Assembly: GCA_964036315.1 (NCBI GenBank)
Contig: OZ038485.1
Location: forward strand, 96,786,575 to 96,850,574
From: Acanthosepion esculentum
Taxonomy: Eukaryota; Mollusca; Cephalopoda; Sepiida; Sepiidae
Direction: 5' to 3'
DNA: 64,000 nt
In this document: in pieces, positions 31,518 through 41,699 of the stretch
Layout: each line of letters opens with the position of its first letter
Numbering within the stretch: the stretch's first letter is position 1
Made by a program: the position numbers and the translations under genes
The notes under the pieces: model-generated
Databases searched by the model: none
Seen by the model: only the letters and a program-made list of their open reading frames with translations
What the model was told of the DNA's origin: nothing

Positions 31518-31520
<3 letters not shown>
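31370..31520 (+). mobile_element. SINE-like element ending in a hammerhead ribozyme, copy 1
   Basis: Homologous to 44590-44742. The head contains GTGTTTCAATCC (B-box-like, near 31435) and, 35-45 nt upstream, TAGCGAGTGACGATAGC (weak A-box-like), so pol III transcription is plausible. The 3' part is the hammerhead at 31469-31518, followed at once by (TA)n. A pol III promoter plus hammerhead is the layout of SM-alpha SINEs in schistosomes. Identity as a SINE is inferred; no coding capacity is present. Confidence 0.65.
31469..31518 (+). ncRNA. Type I hammerhead ribozyme
   Basis: All invariant parts are present. CUGAGGA (31477-31483, consensus CUGANGA) is followed by stem II GCUG/CAGC with loop UGAUA (31484-31496), then GAA (31497-31499). 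Stem III is ACAG/CUGU with loop UA (31500-31509), and cleavage position C is at 31510 (GUC). Stem I is formed by 31472-31476 with 31511-31515 (A-U, C-G, G.U, C-G, U-A), then a G/A mismatch and two more pairs. Stem I is open-ended, hence type I. The short palindromic stem III (ACAGUACUGU) is typical of metazoan retroelement hammerheads such as newt satellite 2 and SM-alpha, which cleave best as dimers. Predicted self-cleavage is between 31510 and 31511. Found by eye; an Infernal scan with the Rfam hammerhead models would be decisive. Confidence 0.82.
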
Positions 31521-31578
<58 letters not shown>

Positions 31579-31613
31579 TTCTAACCATTATATATATATA
31601 TATTGTCCTAACC

Positions 31614-31662
<49 letters not shown>

Positions 31663-31690
31663 TTCTAACCATTATATATATAGAGAGATA
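31521..31690. repeat. (TA)n blocks separated by CGTTCTAACCATTA
   Basis: Three (TA)n tracts separated by CGTTCTAACCATTA, TGTCCTAACCATTA and again CGTTCTAACCATTA, starting 10 nt after the predicted hammerhead cleavage site. Confidence 0.95.
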
Positions 31691-31959
31691 AATAATGAAC
31701 AGATAGAGATATTTAATGATTAAACTGAGGTATTCGGCAACAGCTTGTGATAGATAGTTAAGGTTATTTTTTTTAAATACTTTGATGCAGTAGCTGTTCT
31801 TTATTGCATCAACCATCATTCATACATGATTCATGTTAAAAGCTTTTTTGTCATTGCCAAATTAGCAGCCATTGTGATATTATTTTTTAGTGAATTTGAC
31901 TTAGAATATGGCCAACAAATCCTCACTTTCAACTCTATGAAGGACCCAAATTCTGGTTC

Positions 31960-32155
31960 TACACGTGTAAAGCGATTATGAATATGAAATTAGTGTGGAA
32001 AACTAGGTTGTATTAAAACCGGTACGCTCACTGTTATAGTGAATTTACAAAATTCAGGGACATTTAGCGACAAAGAGAGAAGTGGTCGTCCATGGAAAAC
32101 CAAAATCATTTGATGAAGTGTATTGCTACATGATCGCCAACGAGTTACTTTTTAA
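31960..32155 (+). pseudogene. Tc1/mariner-type transposase N-terminal relic
   Basis: The translation contains NSGTFSDKERSGRPWKT (about 32050-32105), matching the linker with a GRPR-like motif between the two helix-turn-helix units of Tc1-type transposases. Upstream residues (GCIKTGTLTVIVNL) fit the end of the first unit. No catalytic part follows; a LINE end begins at 32160. Confidence 0.5.
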
Positions 32156-32159
32156 AAAT

Positions 32160-32605
32160 AATTTCACCCCAAACAAGGCACTAAAGCCACTAAGACAAAG
32201 GGTGTTACTGAGTGTGAAAGAATAAGAAAAAGAAACCTTATTAAAGACAGAGAACAATAAAAGGAAAGAAATAAAAGAGACGGAAGATAACAATTAAGAT
32301 AGTATTTAAACTTTTGAAGATCAAATTTGTCTGGAAAGTAAGAAGTAGGAAGAGAGTTCCACAAGCAGGGGGTGCGAGAAAAGAAATAATTAGCAAAGAA
32401 CTTATGGTTACTTCTCGCCAATTCAACTGCAAAGCTGTAAAATGACATTGTTACCAATCTAGTACTGGAATGAATTCCATAAAATCTAGGTCTTACAGAG
32501 GAAACTTCAACAGAGCAATTACAATGAAAATATTTATAGAAAAGTCAGAGGGAAGCCACATTACGGCGGTGGGAAACTGACTGAAACCGATATGCCAGAT
32601 CAGGA
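32160..32605 (-). pseudogene. Jockey/CR1-type LINE 3' end
   Basis: Minus-strand frame FYSFAVELARSNHKFFANYF, PCLWNSLPTSYFPDKFDLQK, FKYYLNCYLPSLL (32240-32440) is the LINE C-terminal tail. It is followed by the 3' end (plus strand TTCACCCCAAACAAGGCACT at 32162). Upstream of the tail, GATCAGGACCAATGACACT near 32600 equals GATCAGGACCAATAATATT at 14170, the IGPDL block. Confidence 0.82.
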
Positions 32606-32639
32606 CCAATGACACTGCAGATTGTAAGAAGATACGTGT

Positions 32640-33670
32640 TACTCTGCGTCAAAATGTTGCAAATGTCAGTAACCCGTTCGGAAATTAGGGAACTGGATAA
32701 GGGCATCCGAAGGAGGCAGAGGATTAGTTCAACTAGAACTGTCTTAAAAAACTACGACAGCTGGCCTTCAAAGATACCTGGAAACTACAGAAAACTGGAT
32801 GATGATATGTGTCAAAGAACATGAAAGCTGTAAGCGACTTTATTCCGTAATAAAGGAAGCCAACAAGATCAAAATAGAGTTTCAAATGGGTGCAGAATTC
32901 CAAGGAAAGCACAATACACCGACTGAAGCTGCAGTGTACTTAAAAAAGAAATCAAAAACAAATGCACCGACCAGATGCAGAAACGATGGCAAGATAAACC
33001 GCTTCATGGTTAACACGCTGTCCGTATCAAACCAGCTGATGTAGACAAACCCCGTTCCCATCAGTGGCTACGTAGTACAGGGAAGGTTTTATCCTTGCTG
33101 CACAGGACCAATGCTTGTTAGCTAGAAATTATCAAGCACACATGCTAAAAATTGTGTTAGCCTAAAATGCAGATTCTGTGATAAATATCCAGAAACAATT
33201 GATCGTCTTCTATCAGGATGCACGGTATTGGCACCGACTGAATATAAAACAAGACATGACAGAATGGGCCAATATCTGCACTGGAAAATATGCAACTTCT
33301 ACTGAAAGGAAACTGAAGAAAATTGGTATGAACACCACCCAGACCCGGTTACGGAGATAACAATTTTATGGGATTACACATTACACACACACAGAACAAT
33401 CAAAGCTAACGGCCCAGGCATTGTTATTAGAGACCGCAAACAAAAGAAATGCCTCCTTATTGATATGGCAGTCCCTGCAGACTGCAATGTATCCTTGAAG
33501 ATCTTCAGAAAACTATGAAAATACAAGGACCTTGAAACCGAAATGATAAAAAAGTGACACATGAGAGCATCAATACCTGTTGTAGTTGGAGCTCTGGGGT
33601 TGGTTGGAAAAGATTCCAGTAGACTCATTGAAGGGAATCCTGGTAGCCCATGTCTTAAAGAAATAAAAAA
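32640..33670 (+). pseudogene. R2-like LINE, C-terminal region with nuclease-like domain
   Basis: From about 32960 the text reads RCRNDGKINR in one frame and QMQKRWQDKPLHG, then ADVDKPRSHQWLRSTGK (about 33035-33085), in another. A single frame from 33165 to 33670 gives KCRFCDKYPETIDRLLSGC (zinc-binding CxxC...C) and YLHWKICNFY. It continues NGPGIVIRDRKQKKCLLIDM, AVPADCN, and IPVVVGALGLVGKDSSRLI. This order matches the C-terminus of R2-like LINEs, where a zinc motif precedes a restriction-like endonuclease (PD...D...LID..VP.D). Here the PD is PG and the zinc-site His (usual IDH) is Arg, so the nuclease is dead. Three in-frame stops, all TGA (about 33318, 33520, 33556). 5'-truncated; no RT domain. 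Confidence 0.7.
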
Positions 33671-33718
33671 AAAATGTTCTCACGAGTCTAGCCCACACCT
33701 TACGAAAGTATTTATAGT

Positions 33719-34124
33719 ATTTACATTAGTCGGACTATTGTCCTCATCTTTGTCGCCATATTTGTCACAACGTTTCGGCCGTTGTACGCTCCGGCCTTCT
33801 TCAGGTGGTTGGAATTTCGAACCGGACACATGGTACAGTGGATAAAGGCGTTGGTTAGATCCAGTGACAGACCCAAAGAGTGTGAGATCAATACCCGGTT
33901 CAGGCAGTGGAGAACTTTCAGAGGGAAAATTACCAGGAGATAACTGATAACTGACATCCATCAAACATGGCTCGTGGAACTAGAACAGTCTACCCCAGTG
34001 ATCGAAATAAAGGGTTCGGTTCGAAATTCCAACCAACTGAAGAAGGCCGGAGCGTACAACGGCCGAAACGTTGTGACAAATATGGCGACAAAGATGAGGA
34101 CAATAGTCCGACTAATGTAAATAT
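33719..34124. repeat. 104-bp inverted repeat formed by SINE tails
   Basis: Left arm 33720-33823 and right arm 34018-34122 are reverse complements with about two mismatches, separated by a 194-bp loop. Each arm contains CTGAAGAAGGCCGGAGCGTA and GGCCGAAACGTTGTGACAAA in opposite orientation. The loop is the head of the plus-strand SINE described separately. RNA or single-stranded DNA of this region would fold into a very stable hairpin. Confidence 0.95.
33824..34124 (+). mobile_element. SINE with tRNA-like head, CTGAAGAAGG tail (copy 1)
   Basis: The head CATGGTACAGTGGATAAAGGCG (A-box-like) and GTGTGAGATCAATACCC (B-box-like, about 33880-33897) recurs at 60900-60970 as GACACAGTGGATAAAGGCG and GTGTGAGTTCAATACC. 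The whole ~290-bp unit down to GTCCGACTAATGTAAAT is shared with 60900-61185. The tail GAAGAAGGCCGGAGCG..GGCCGAAACG is the family hallmark. A truncated minus-strand tail of the same family (33719-33823) sits directly in front. Probably LINE-mobilised. No protein. Confidence 0.75.
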
Positions 34125-34129
34125 TGTAC

Positions 34130-34555
34130 ATAATACCTCATCTCAGAAATATAGACAGACTCTGAAAGTATTTATCTATATAAAATATGTATTTGTTTGA
34201 TTGTTTTTTTCTTTTTTTTAATTGCTCAGTGGAAAATGTCATGATGCCATTTCTGACCTTAGGTCTCTGGGCGCGATCCGGAAAGAAATGAGTACACACC
34301 AGAAGTCAAAGGAAATAAAACAATAATAATGATAATAAGCGCTTGGAGAGAAATCGCCCTGACTTGGGCAAAAGAGGAGCCATAAAAGGATCTTGATAGA
34401 CGTTGCGATACTTTAGGATAAGAACATCGCCAAGAAAAATCAGACGAAAATAGAGTTATATAGGGAATTTATTCGCTTAATGACAGTATCGCGTCTAGCA
34501 GACTTCTCTTTCCTCGTTCGTTCTGTTTCTTTTATTTGATGAAATAATCAGTAAG
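34130..34555. other. Unassigned stretch
   Basis: No recognised gene. A T-rich run lies at 34200-34220. Confidence 0.4.
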
Positions 34556-34845
34556 AAGCTTTATGGAAACTGGAAACAAGAGGACATATACACAGAATTA
34601 GAAAGAGACACATAATAAAGAAAGAGAGCTTGGAGAATTTGACCCTCACAGGATATATGGAAAACAAAAGGAAAAGCTGGAGGCTGCGGGCCACCTATCT
34701 GGCGAGCTTGTGTGAATGGGTGGTGCAATGAGGTGTGGCGTATGGGAAAAAGACAAACGTTACATCGAGCTACAAAGGGTACGAAGTTGTGGAAGGCCAT
34801 GGTCGCCCTACCGCCGAAGGGAAATGACACATAGAAGAATAAAAC
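34556..34845 (+). pseudogene. RTE-type LINE 3' relic (diverged subfamily)
   Basis: Follows the RTE tail pattern: GAAACTGGAAACAAGAGGAC, AAGAAAGAGAGCTTGGAGAA, TTTGACCCTCACAGGATATA, and AAGGGTACGAAGTTGTGGAA with GGCCATGGTCGCCCTA. It shares the order METxxx..., KExLENLTLTGYMENKR, LWxAMVA... with other copies, but has more substitutions. Confidence 0.6.
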
Positions 34846-34849
34846 TGAC

Positions 34850-35360
34850 CGTAACCTTTTTAAAACCCTGATATATGTTAAAGCAATATCCACGGAGAGA
34901 TTTTAACGCCAAAAGGTGTGGCATAAACTTGAAGACAGAGTGAAGACAACGAGTCAAGGAATTTCTCTTTTCGTTTTAAGCTTCGTAGTCATTCGTTAAA
35001 CAATCTAACGGTATTCTGACGTCAATACGAGAGTATTAAGGGATACAAACAGTGAATAGGAGATGACGAAATGACGGAAATAGAAGATATTAAGAAGGCG
35101 GGAAAAATGGATGGAGGCATTTTTTTATATACTGGAGTTTAGAAATGTAATAAAAAGAAAGCGGGAAATAAAAAAGGTGTAAAAGAGAAGAAAGAATATG
35201 AGAGCAACAGAAAGGAATATAGAAAGAAAGGAAAAAAGATAGAAAGCGCTCAAATGAAATAAATAAAAGGAGAAAAAATGAGTTAGAAGCAGAATGAAAT
35301 AGAGAATCTTCGTTAGCAAGAAAAGCAAATAGTGAATCATCTTAAAGAAAAGGAAATAAA
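34850..35360. other. Unassigned purine-rich stretch
   Basis: Nothing recognised; GAAA/AGAAAG-rich between 35140 and 35360. The 97-codon minus frame is an artefact of this composition. Confidence 0.45.
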
Positions 35361-35361
35361 G

Positions 35362-35363
<2 letters not shown>

Positions 35364-35423
<60 letters not shown>

Positions 35424-35507
35424 TATATATATATATATTTGTGAATATACATAATATCCAACGTCGATAGCACGACTCATGGTTTCATGCAGTTTCTGCC
35501 ATCTTCA

Positions 35508-35586
<79 letters not shown>

Positions 35587-35728
35587 ACATTTTTATTTTT
35601 AACATTATTTTTATAGATACAAGTATTTAAGTAAATGCTCTGTTTATAATAAACGGTATTACTTGTATCTATAAAAACAATGTTAAACGAAAATGTCTTT
35701 AACTTAATTGTCGGACTTTGTCCATTTC

Positions 35729-35787
<59 letters not shown>

Positions 35788-35789
35788 TA
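35364..35789. repeat. Cluster of (TA)n microsatellites and duplicated flank
   Basis: (TA)n at 35364-35437, 35508-35583 and 35732-35783. Between them a flank with GTGAATATACATAATATCCA, ACGACTCATGGTTTCATGCA and GTTTCTGCCATCTTC (35441-35505) is repeated at 35788-35853. GATACAAGTATTTAAGTAAA (35617) occurs again in inverted form at about 35660 and directly at 19838. Confidence 0.93.
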
Positions 35790-36104
35790 GTGAATATACA
35801 TAATATCCAACGTCGACTCGTGGTTTCATGCAGTTTCTGCCATCTTCTGCCATATTTGTGTGTGTGTGAGTGTGAGTGTGTGTGTGTTTGTGCCGTGTGT
35901 GCATAAAAATTGTCTAAATCGTGTAAAAGCATGCGATAATTGTTCATCCCACAAAATGCTTAATATCTAAAACCTCTAAACTGATTGAGTTACTTTTTCC
36001 CAGGATTTCAGATAAGACGTTTAGCCACCTAGTCACCATTTGCCTTTTAAGAATTACTGAAAACCCCTTTGAATTATTCATCTAGAAAGAGAACAGTTTA
36101 AAAT

Positions 36105-36307
36105 CGTTTTGTGTCAACTCCACTGAACATTGGTGAGAGAAAAAAGGTCATTCAGGCCTTCAGTAATGGTAGCAACATTCATAATCTGGCTTCCATCTTC
36201 AAATTCCATTCAAGAACCTTCAAGAGAACGCCAAATAATTTAAAAAATGGGAACAGGAGAGAAGAAAACTTTATCAGGAGGTCACAACAGCAGGAGGAAT
36301 GTATTAG

Positions 36308-36308
<1 letters not shown>
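36105..36308 (+). pseudogene. Tc1-like transposase N-terminal (HTH) relic
   Basis: Frame ERKKVIQAFSNGSNIHNLAS, IFKFHSRTFKRTPNNL matches the first helix-turn-helix of Tc1-type transposases (R..II.AF..G.NI..LA..L.....T....I). It is cut off by a (TA)n tract at 36310. The sequence after the tract (36363-36550) is in the same open frame but has no transposase motifs. Confidence 0.55.
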
Positions 36309-36309
<1 letters not shown>

Positions 36310-36353
<44 letters not shown>

Positions 36354-36362
36354 TATATATAT
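36310..36362. repeat. (TA)n microsatellite
   Basis: About 26 TA units with one GA interruption. A further (TA)n tract of about 27 units lies at 36620-36674. Confidence 0.96.
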
Positions 36363-36618
36363 GTGAATGAATCATGTGAGTACGGAAAATGTGACACTGA
36401 AATCCGAATGCCCATCGGGAAAACGAAATTTACCTTCCAAAAGACTCACCGTTTCCTGTTCGTCTGGTACATAGATGAATCCGGCCCATTTGAATCTAGC
36501 GTCCTAAACAGGGCTTCTCCAGACGCAGGAGTATCTCCATATTATATGTAAGACCTTGTTTCTCCTTGAACTCTGTTTTGCTGTACAGATATATGTGGTA
36601 TATAGTTCTCCGCGTGGA

Positions 36619-36677
<59 letters not shown>

Positions 36678-36839
36678 TCGTATAAATGTCTTTCTGAGAA
36701 CAGAGCATGTTTGTAGTTCCTTTTGCTTTTAGCCATTCTGTTCCACCCTTGAAGTAAAGTGTTATTATGTCATTGATATAATAGTGCCGATAACAGTGGA
36801 CAAAACAAATGGGAAAATAAATATTTCTTCTATAGCTCT

Positions 36840-37145
36840 CTCCCGTTAAAATGGGAACAAAAGGAACATATGCTTAACAACTGAAAGAGTTGAAACCTCT
36901 AGGGCGCATAATGAAGAAAGAGGCCCTAGTAAATTTGACACTCGCATGTTATAATGAAGGCAAGAAGAATAGAGGAAAACAGCTCATAACCTACCTAACG
37001 AGCTCGTGTAAATATTTTGGCAGAACAGAGTTTAGGAGTGATAGCAAAGAGACAAACATTTATTACAAAGGGACATTCTGCAAATTGGGAAATTGTGGAG
37101 AGCCATGTGATCATGGGACACATCACATAAGAGACGAACAGCTAT
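36840..37145 (+). pseudogene. RTE-type LINE 3' relic
   Basis: GGGCGCATAATGAAGAAAGAGG (36901-36922) is the GRIMKKEALVNLTLACY block of the family. Then AAACAGCTCATAACCTACCT, CAGAGTTTAGGAGTGATAGC and GGAAATTGTGGAGAGCCATG (37088-37108) give the usual tail. 5'-truncated. Confidence 0.65.
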
Positions 37146-37149
37146 CTAC

Positions 37150-37740
37150 ATCTTTCTGGCAGATGAGAAAAAATTCGGTGAATGTACACCGAATGCTGTA
37201 AAAAATGAATAATTTCAAAAACACTAACGGAACAAATATATGGCTATAGTTTTTGCAATAAATAAGCGTAGAATTGAAACGATAGGCTAACTTCGCCATC
37301 AGCTTCCGACCTTATTCTGATGTTATCTTGATTCCCACTTCTTACCTGAGTTAATGCACCCAACTGAGCTCACCTCTTTCACCTTGGAAAAGAAGGTTAA
37401 GGAATTGAAAGAATGTGTAAGTGAGTCATATTACCTTTGAATGAAAAGACGAAAATATGGCGCGTATTTCGTCAGTGTCTGCACGATGAGGGTGGGAAAA
37501 ATTTATCGTTTTTTTTATATTAACAGTGCCACGCACAATTTGTCGAGAAACATTCCATAAAAAGAAATTCGGTTTCATTACGTATTTCTTTAAACAATAT
37601 TTATTAATCATAAATTGTATCACATTTTTCTTTTCTACCTTTTCTGCTGTTTTCGTGATTTCGTTATTTTTTCTGGTGCGTTAATTCCATTCATAATTCT
37701 CTTTGTTGATTTTATCTTTAGTGCTTTTTGTGGGGGGGAT
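37150..37740. other. Unassigned stretch
   Basis: No recognised feature. TTCTGATGTTATC and nearby sequence show no repeat partner elsewhere in the window. Confidence 0.4.
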
Positions 37741-37744
37741 TTGT

Positions 37745-38300
37745 CAGCACCATTTCTTTCTTTCTTTCTTTTTTCTTTCTTTTTTCTTATTTCTTTCTTT
37801 TTCATTCTAGTAATTTTCTTTCTAGCAACTTTCTTTCCTTTAAAACACTTTTTCTTTTTTTCTTACAAATCTTCTTTCTTTCTTTCACTCACTTTCTTGC
37901 TTAAACTTTTGCTTCTTCTGACATCTTTCTTACTTTCTGGCATTTCTTTCAAGTAACTTTCTTTCTGTCCTAATGATTTTTCTTTTTTTTTCAACCCTTT
38001 TTCTTTCTTTCTTTCTTTCTTTCTTCTAATTTCCTCTTGTTCCATCTTTTTCATTGTCTTCTGACTCAATTTCTTTAAATTGATACCTTTTTGGTTCTTA
38101 CATCTTTCATGTTTTAAATCTTTGTTTGTTTGTTTGTTTGTTCCTTCTTTATTTCGCGCTAGTCTCTTTTCTTTATATTGCTTTTTGCCTATTTCCTTTC
38201 TTTCACTTTGCTTTTTCTTTCTTTCATCATTTCTTTCTTTCACGTAACTTTCTTTCCTTGAAAACACGTTTTTAATTTCTTTTTCCAAAACCTTTTCTTT
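37745..38300. repeat. Degenerate (TTTC)n tract
   Basis: Imperfect TTTC-type pyrimidine tract leading into the higher-order array. The minus-strand 141-codon Lys/Glu-rich frame (37863-38288) is a composition artefact. Confidence 0.9.
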
Positions 38301-38499
38301 CTTTCTTTCTTTCTTTCTATTTTGTCTCTTCTTTTCACCTTTTAACTCTTATTAAATGTTTCTTTTCTTTTCTTTTTTCTCCATTCATTCAAACCTTCTT
38401 TCTTTCTTTCTTTCAATTTTGTCTCTTCTTTTTACCTTTTAACGCTTATTAAATGTTTCTTTTCTTTTCTTTTTTCTCCATTCATTCAAACTTTCTTTT

Positions 38500-38555
<56 letters not shown>

Positions 38556-38646
38556 TTTTTCAATTTTGTCTCTTCTTTTTACCTTTTAACTCTTATTAAA
38601 TGTTTCTTTTCTTTTCTTTTTTCTCCATTCATTCAAACTTTCTTTT

Positions 38647-38694
<48 letters not shown>

Positions 38695-38781
38695 TCAATT
38701 TTGTCTCTTCTTTTTACCTTTTAACGCTTATTAAATGTTTCTTTTCTTTTCTTTTTTCTCCATTCATTCAAACTTTCTTTT

Positions 38782-38829
<48 letters not shown>

Positions 38830-38916
38830 TCAATTTTGTCTCTTCTTTTTACCTTTTAACGCTTATTAAATGTTTCTTTTCTTTTCTTTTTTCTCCATTC
38901 ATTCAAACTTTCTTTT

Positions 38917-38980
<64 letters not shown>

Positions 38981-39067
38981 TCAATTTTGTCTCTTCTTTT
39001 TACCTTTTAACGCTTATTAAATGTTTCTTTTCTTTTCTTTTTTCTCCATTCATTCAAACTTTCTTTT

Positions 39068-39135
<68 letters not shown>

Positions 39136-39222
39136 TCAATTTTGTCTCTTCTTTTTACCTTTTAACGCTTATTAAATGTTTCTTTTCTTTTCTTTTTTCT
39201 CCATTCATTCAAACTTTCTTTT

Positions 39223-39286
<64 letters not shown>

Positions 39287-39373
39287 TCAATTTTGTCTCT
39301 TCTTTTTACCTTTTAACGCTTATTAAATGTTTCTTTTCTTTTCTTTTTTCTCCATTCATTCAAACTTTCTTTT

Positions 39374-39429
<56 letters not shown>

Positions 39430-39516
39430 TCAATTTTGTCTCTTCTTTTTACCTTTTAACGCTTATTAAATGTTTCTTTTCTTTTCTTTTTTCTCCATTC
39501 ATTCAAACTTTCTTTT

Positions 39517-39560
<44 letters not shown>

Positions 39561-39660
39561 TCAATTTTGTCTCTTCTTTTTACCTTTTAACGCTTATTAA
39601 ATGTTTCTTTTCTTTTCTTTTTTCTCCATTCATTCAAACTTTCTTTCTTTCTTTCTTCTA
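38300..39660. repeat. Higher-order array: fixed ~85-bp spacer plus variable (TTTC)n
   Basis: Ten units. Each has a spacer CAATTTTGTCTCTTCTTTTT, ACCTTTTAACGCTTATTAAA, TGTTTCTTTTCTTTTCTTTT, CTCCATTCATTCAAACTTTC and then a TTTC tract. Spacer starts are at 38316 (variant), 38414, 38561, 38696, 38831, 38982, 39137, 39288, 39431 and 39562. From 38414 on the unit lengths are 147, 135, 135, 151, 155, 151, 143 and 131 bp, all equal to 3 modulo 4, so units differ only by whole TTTC repeats. The 60-105-codon frames through the array are artefacts. Confidence 0.97.
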
Positions 39661-39867
39661 ATTTCCCCTTATTTGTCCTTTTCTACTTCCCCATTTTTTT
39701 TAAATTGATACATTTTAGTTTCATACATTTTTCTTGTTTTGCATTTTTTTCTTTTCTCTTTCTTTCTTTCTTTTTTTCTTTCTTTCTTTCACGTCTGTGC
39801 CTCAGTTTCAATAAATTGGTACCTTTTAGCTTCGTCCATTGTTTGTTTTTGTTTATCACTTTCTCTC

Positions 39868-39918
<51 letters not shown>
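39868..39918. repeat. (CTAT)n microsatellite
   Basis: About 12 CTAT units. It follows a further TTTC-rich segment (39755-39790) that contains a few unique bases. Confidence 0.96.
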
Positions 39919-39926
<8 letters not shown>

Positions 39927-39959
39927 AGCTACCTAGCTAGCTTCTTTCCTTGTTTCTTT

Positions 39960-41340
39960 CCTTTTTCAGTAATTCATTTATTAGGTGCGAACAAGAGTAC
40001 CCAGAATAAATAAATTGATAATTTCACTTTTACCCTCACCTAATATTTCTTTTGCAAGATTTCTTCACTCGCCGACCTTCAAAAACGAACGAAATCCAAT
40101 GGACCAGAAATAGAAACAGATGCTCGCTCTCTGTTGCCACTTCTTTTTGTTATAATGCTATACTGTCTTCATCAATATTTACTCTGTGCCCCAAGCTAAT
40201 CCTACCAATGCCAGCACAGAAACAACATATGTGTCTCCTCCTCTTCCAACATTTCCTCTTGCCAATACTATTACTACAGCTTCCCGACGGAAAAACAAGC
40301 AAAGGTTATATACGACCCTTTCGAGTGAGCTGAAAGAATTTTTAGTATGAAATTAACTGTTGTACCTATCATTACTAGAGTACTTAATCAGTCCCAAAGA
40401 GGTTTCTGAACACGTTACAAGAATTGGAAACCAGGAGTCGCAACCATCGAATTGGCAGCATTACTGAAATTTGAAGTCATTGAAGATCATTGGATTATTG
40501 TGGAGAATTCCTCTCACTTAACCTCCTCCTCCTTCTTCTTCTTTTTCTTCTTCCTCTTTTTTCTTCTCCTCCTCCTCCTCCTGTCCTCTTCCTCCCCCTT
40601 CTTCTTCTTCTTCTTCTTCTGAACTTTAAAAGTATTTCGGCAGCCATTTTTGTGAAACAATTGACCCAAGGTGTCAAGGCATAAAGCAAAAATATGACGG
40701 TATCTAGAATAATTCTTGAAATATCCAGGTAAGTTGCTTCTGGTAGGAAATCATTCACAGAATAAGACCTCATCAAGATATGTATGCTTATTGCCATGTC
40801 AGGAATATTTCCAGAGTGAAAGGACATATCAGGCCTGTCTGAAAATTAACGAGGCTGTTGCAGCAAACAACATATTTCAATTCCAAACTAATAGATAATT
40901 CCATCTTAAATAAATCAGCAATGTTTTGCGGAAATTTTTAACATCAACTTGCGATTTTTCTTGTTAAAAAATTGAAGAATTTTTACACATTCAACATTAT
41001 GGATAAAAATTAGTGAATTTTATATAGTGCTTTTGTTTCCAAACTTAGCACGAGCGAAACAAATTCACGGATTTGGACGACCCTTTCCCGCTGAATATCG
41101 TCAGAATTCGCGAAAATTCTTTCACTTTAATAATCAGTTGTGTTTAGGTTAAGTTGCAACGCATATAAATGAAGGCAGAAAAAAACAAACATAAACAAAT
41201 GCTGATAAGATAGCGAGGGTCACAAAGCACTGCCCGGGGCCTCCAAACAGGCTTGCCTCCTGGTCGTTTGTAACACGCGCAGCTCCTTGTTTGTATACCA
41301 CACAGAAGTGAGATAAGTGGAAGGGTGCTACAAAGTGTTA
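39960..41340. other. Mostly unassigned; pyrimidine (CTT/CCT)n at 40510-40620
   Basis: No gene family recognised in the short frames (40052-40333, 40716-40898). The CTT/CCT tract explains the Leu- and Arg-rich frames on the two strands. Confidence 0.5.
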
Positions 41341-41344
41341 GAAC

Positions 41345-41452
41345 TTTGAAAAGGAAATATCTCAGTTTCCAGAAATAGCTCAGTTTCTAGAAATAGCTCA
41401 GTTTCTAGAAATAGATCAGTTTCTAGAAATATCTCAGTGTCTAGAAAATGAA
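41345..41452. repeat. 18-bp tandem repeat, about 5 units
   Basis: Unit AGAAATAGCTCAGTTTCT repeated about five times with small changes (ATAGATCAG, ATATCTCAGTG). Confidence 0.93.
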
Positions 41453-41489
41453 CTGAGAACATTTTTGTTTGAATATCTGGGATGGGGAG

Positions 41490-41690
41490 TTATCATCGTT
41501 TACACTATTTATATTCGGACTATTATCTTCATCTTTGTTGTTGATATTACTGTCGTTGTGCCCCTCCCACCACCGGCCTTCCCCAGGCTTATATCGATAT
41601 GTGTAACCTACAAGGGATTCTGAACTGAACACTTTATTTAATTTACGGGGGCAGATTGTTCTCGTACCACTGCTTATACCAAGGTATATA
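41490..41690 (-). mobile_element. SINE tail fragment, minus strand
   Basis: CGGACTATTATCTTCATCTTTG and CCACCGGCCTTCCCCAGG align with the inverse of the CTGAAGAAGGCCGG...GATGAGGACAATAGTCCG tail at 34040-34120 and 61100-61180. GTTCTCGTACCACTGC matches GTAGTACGAGAAC-like head flank. Strongly diverged. Confidence 0.5.
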
Positions 41691-41699
41691 CTAGTTCTG

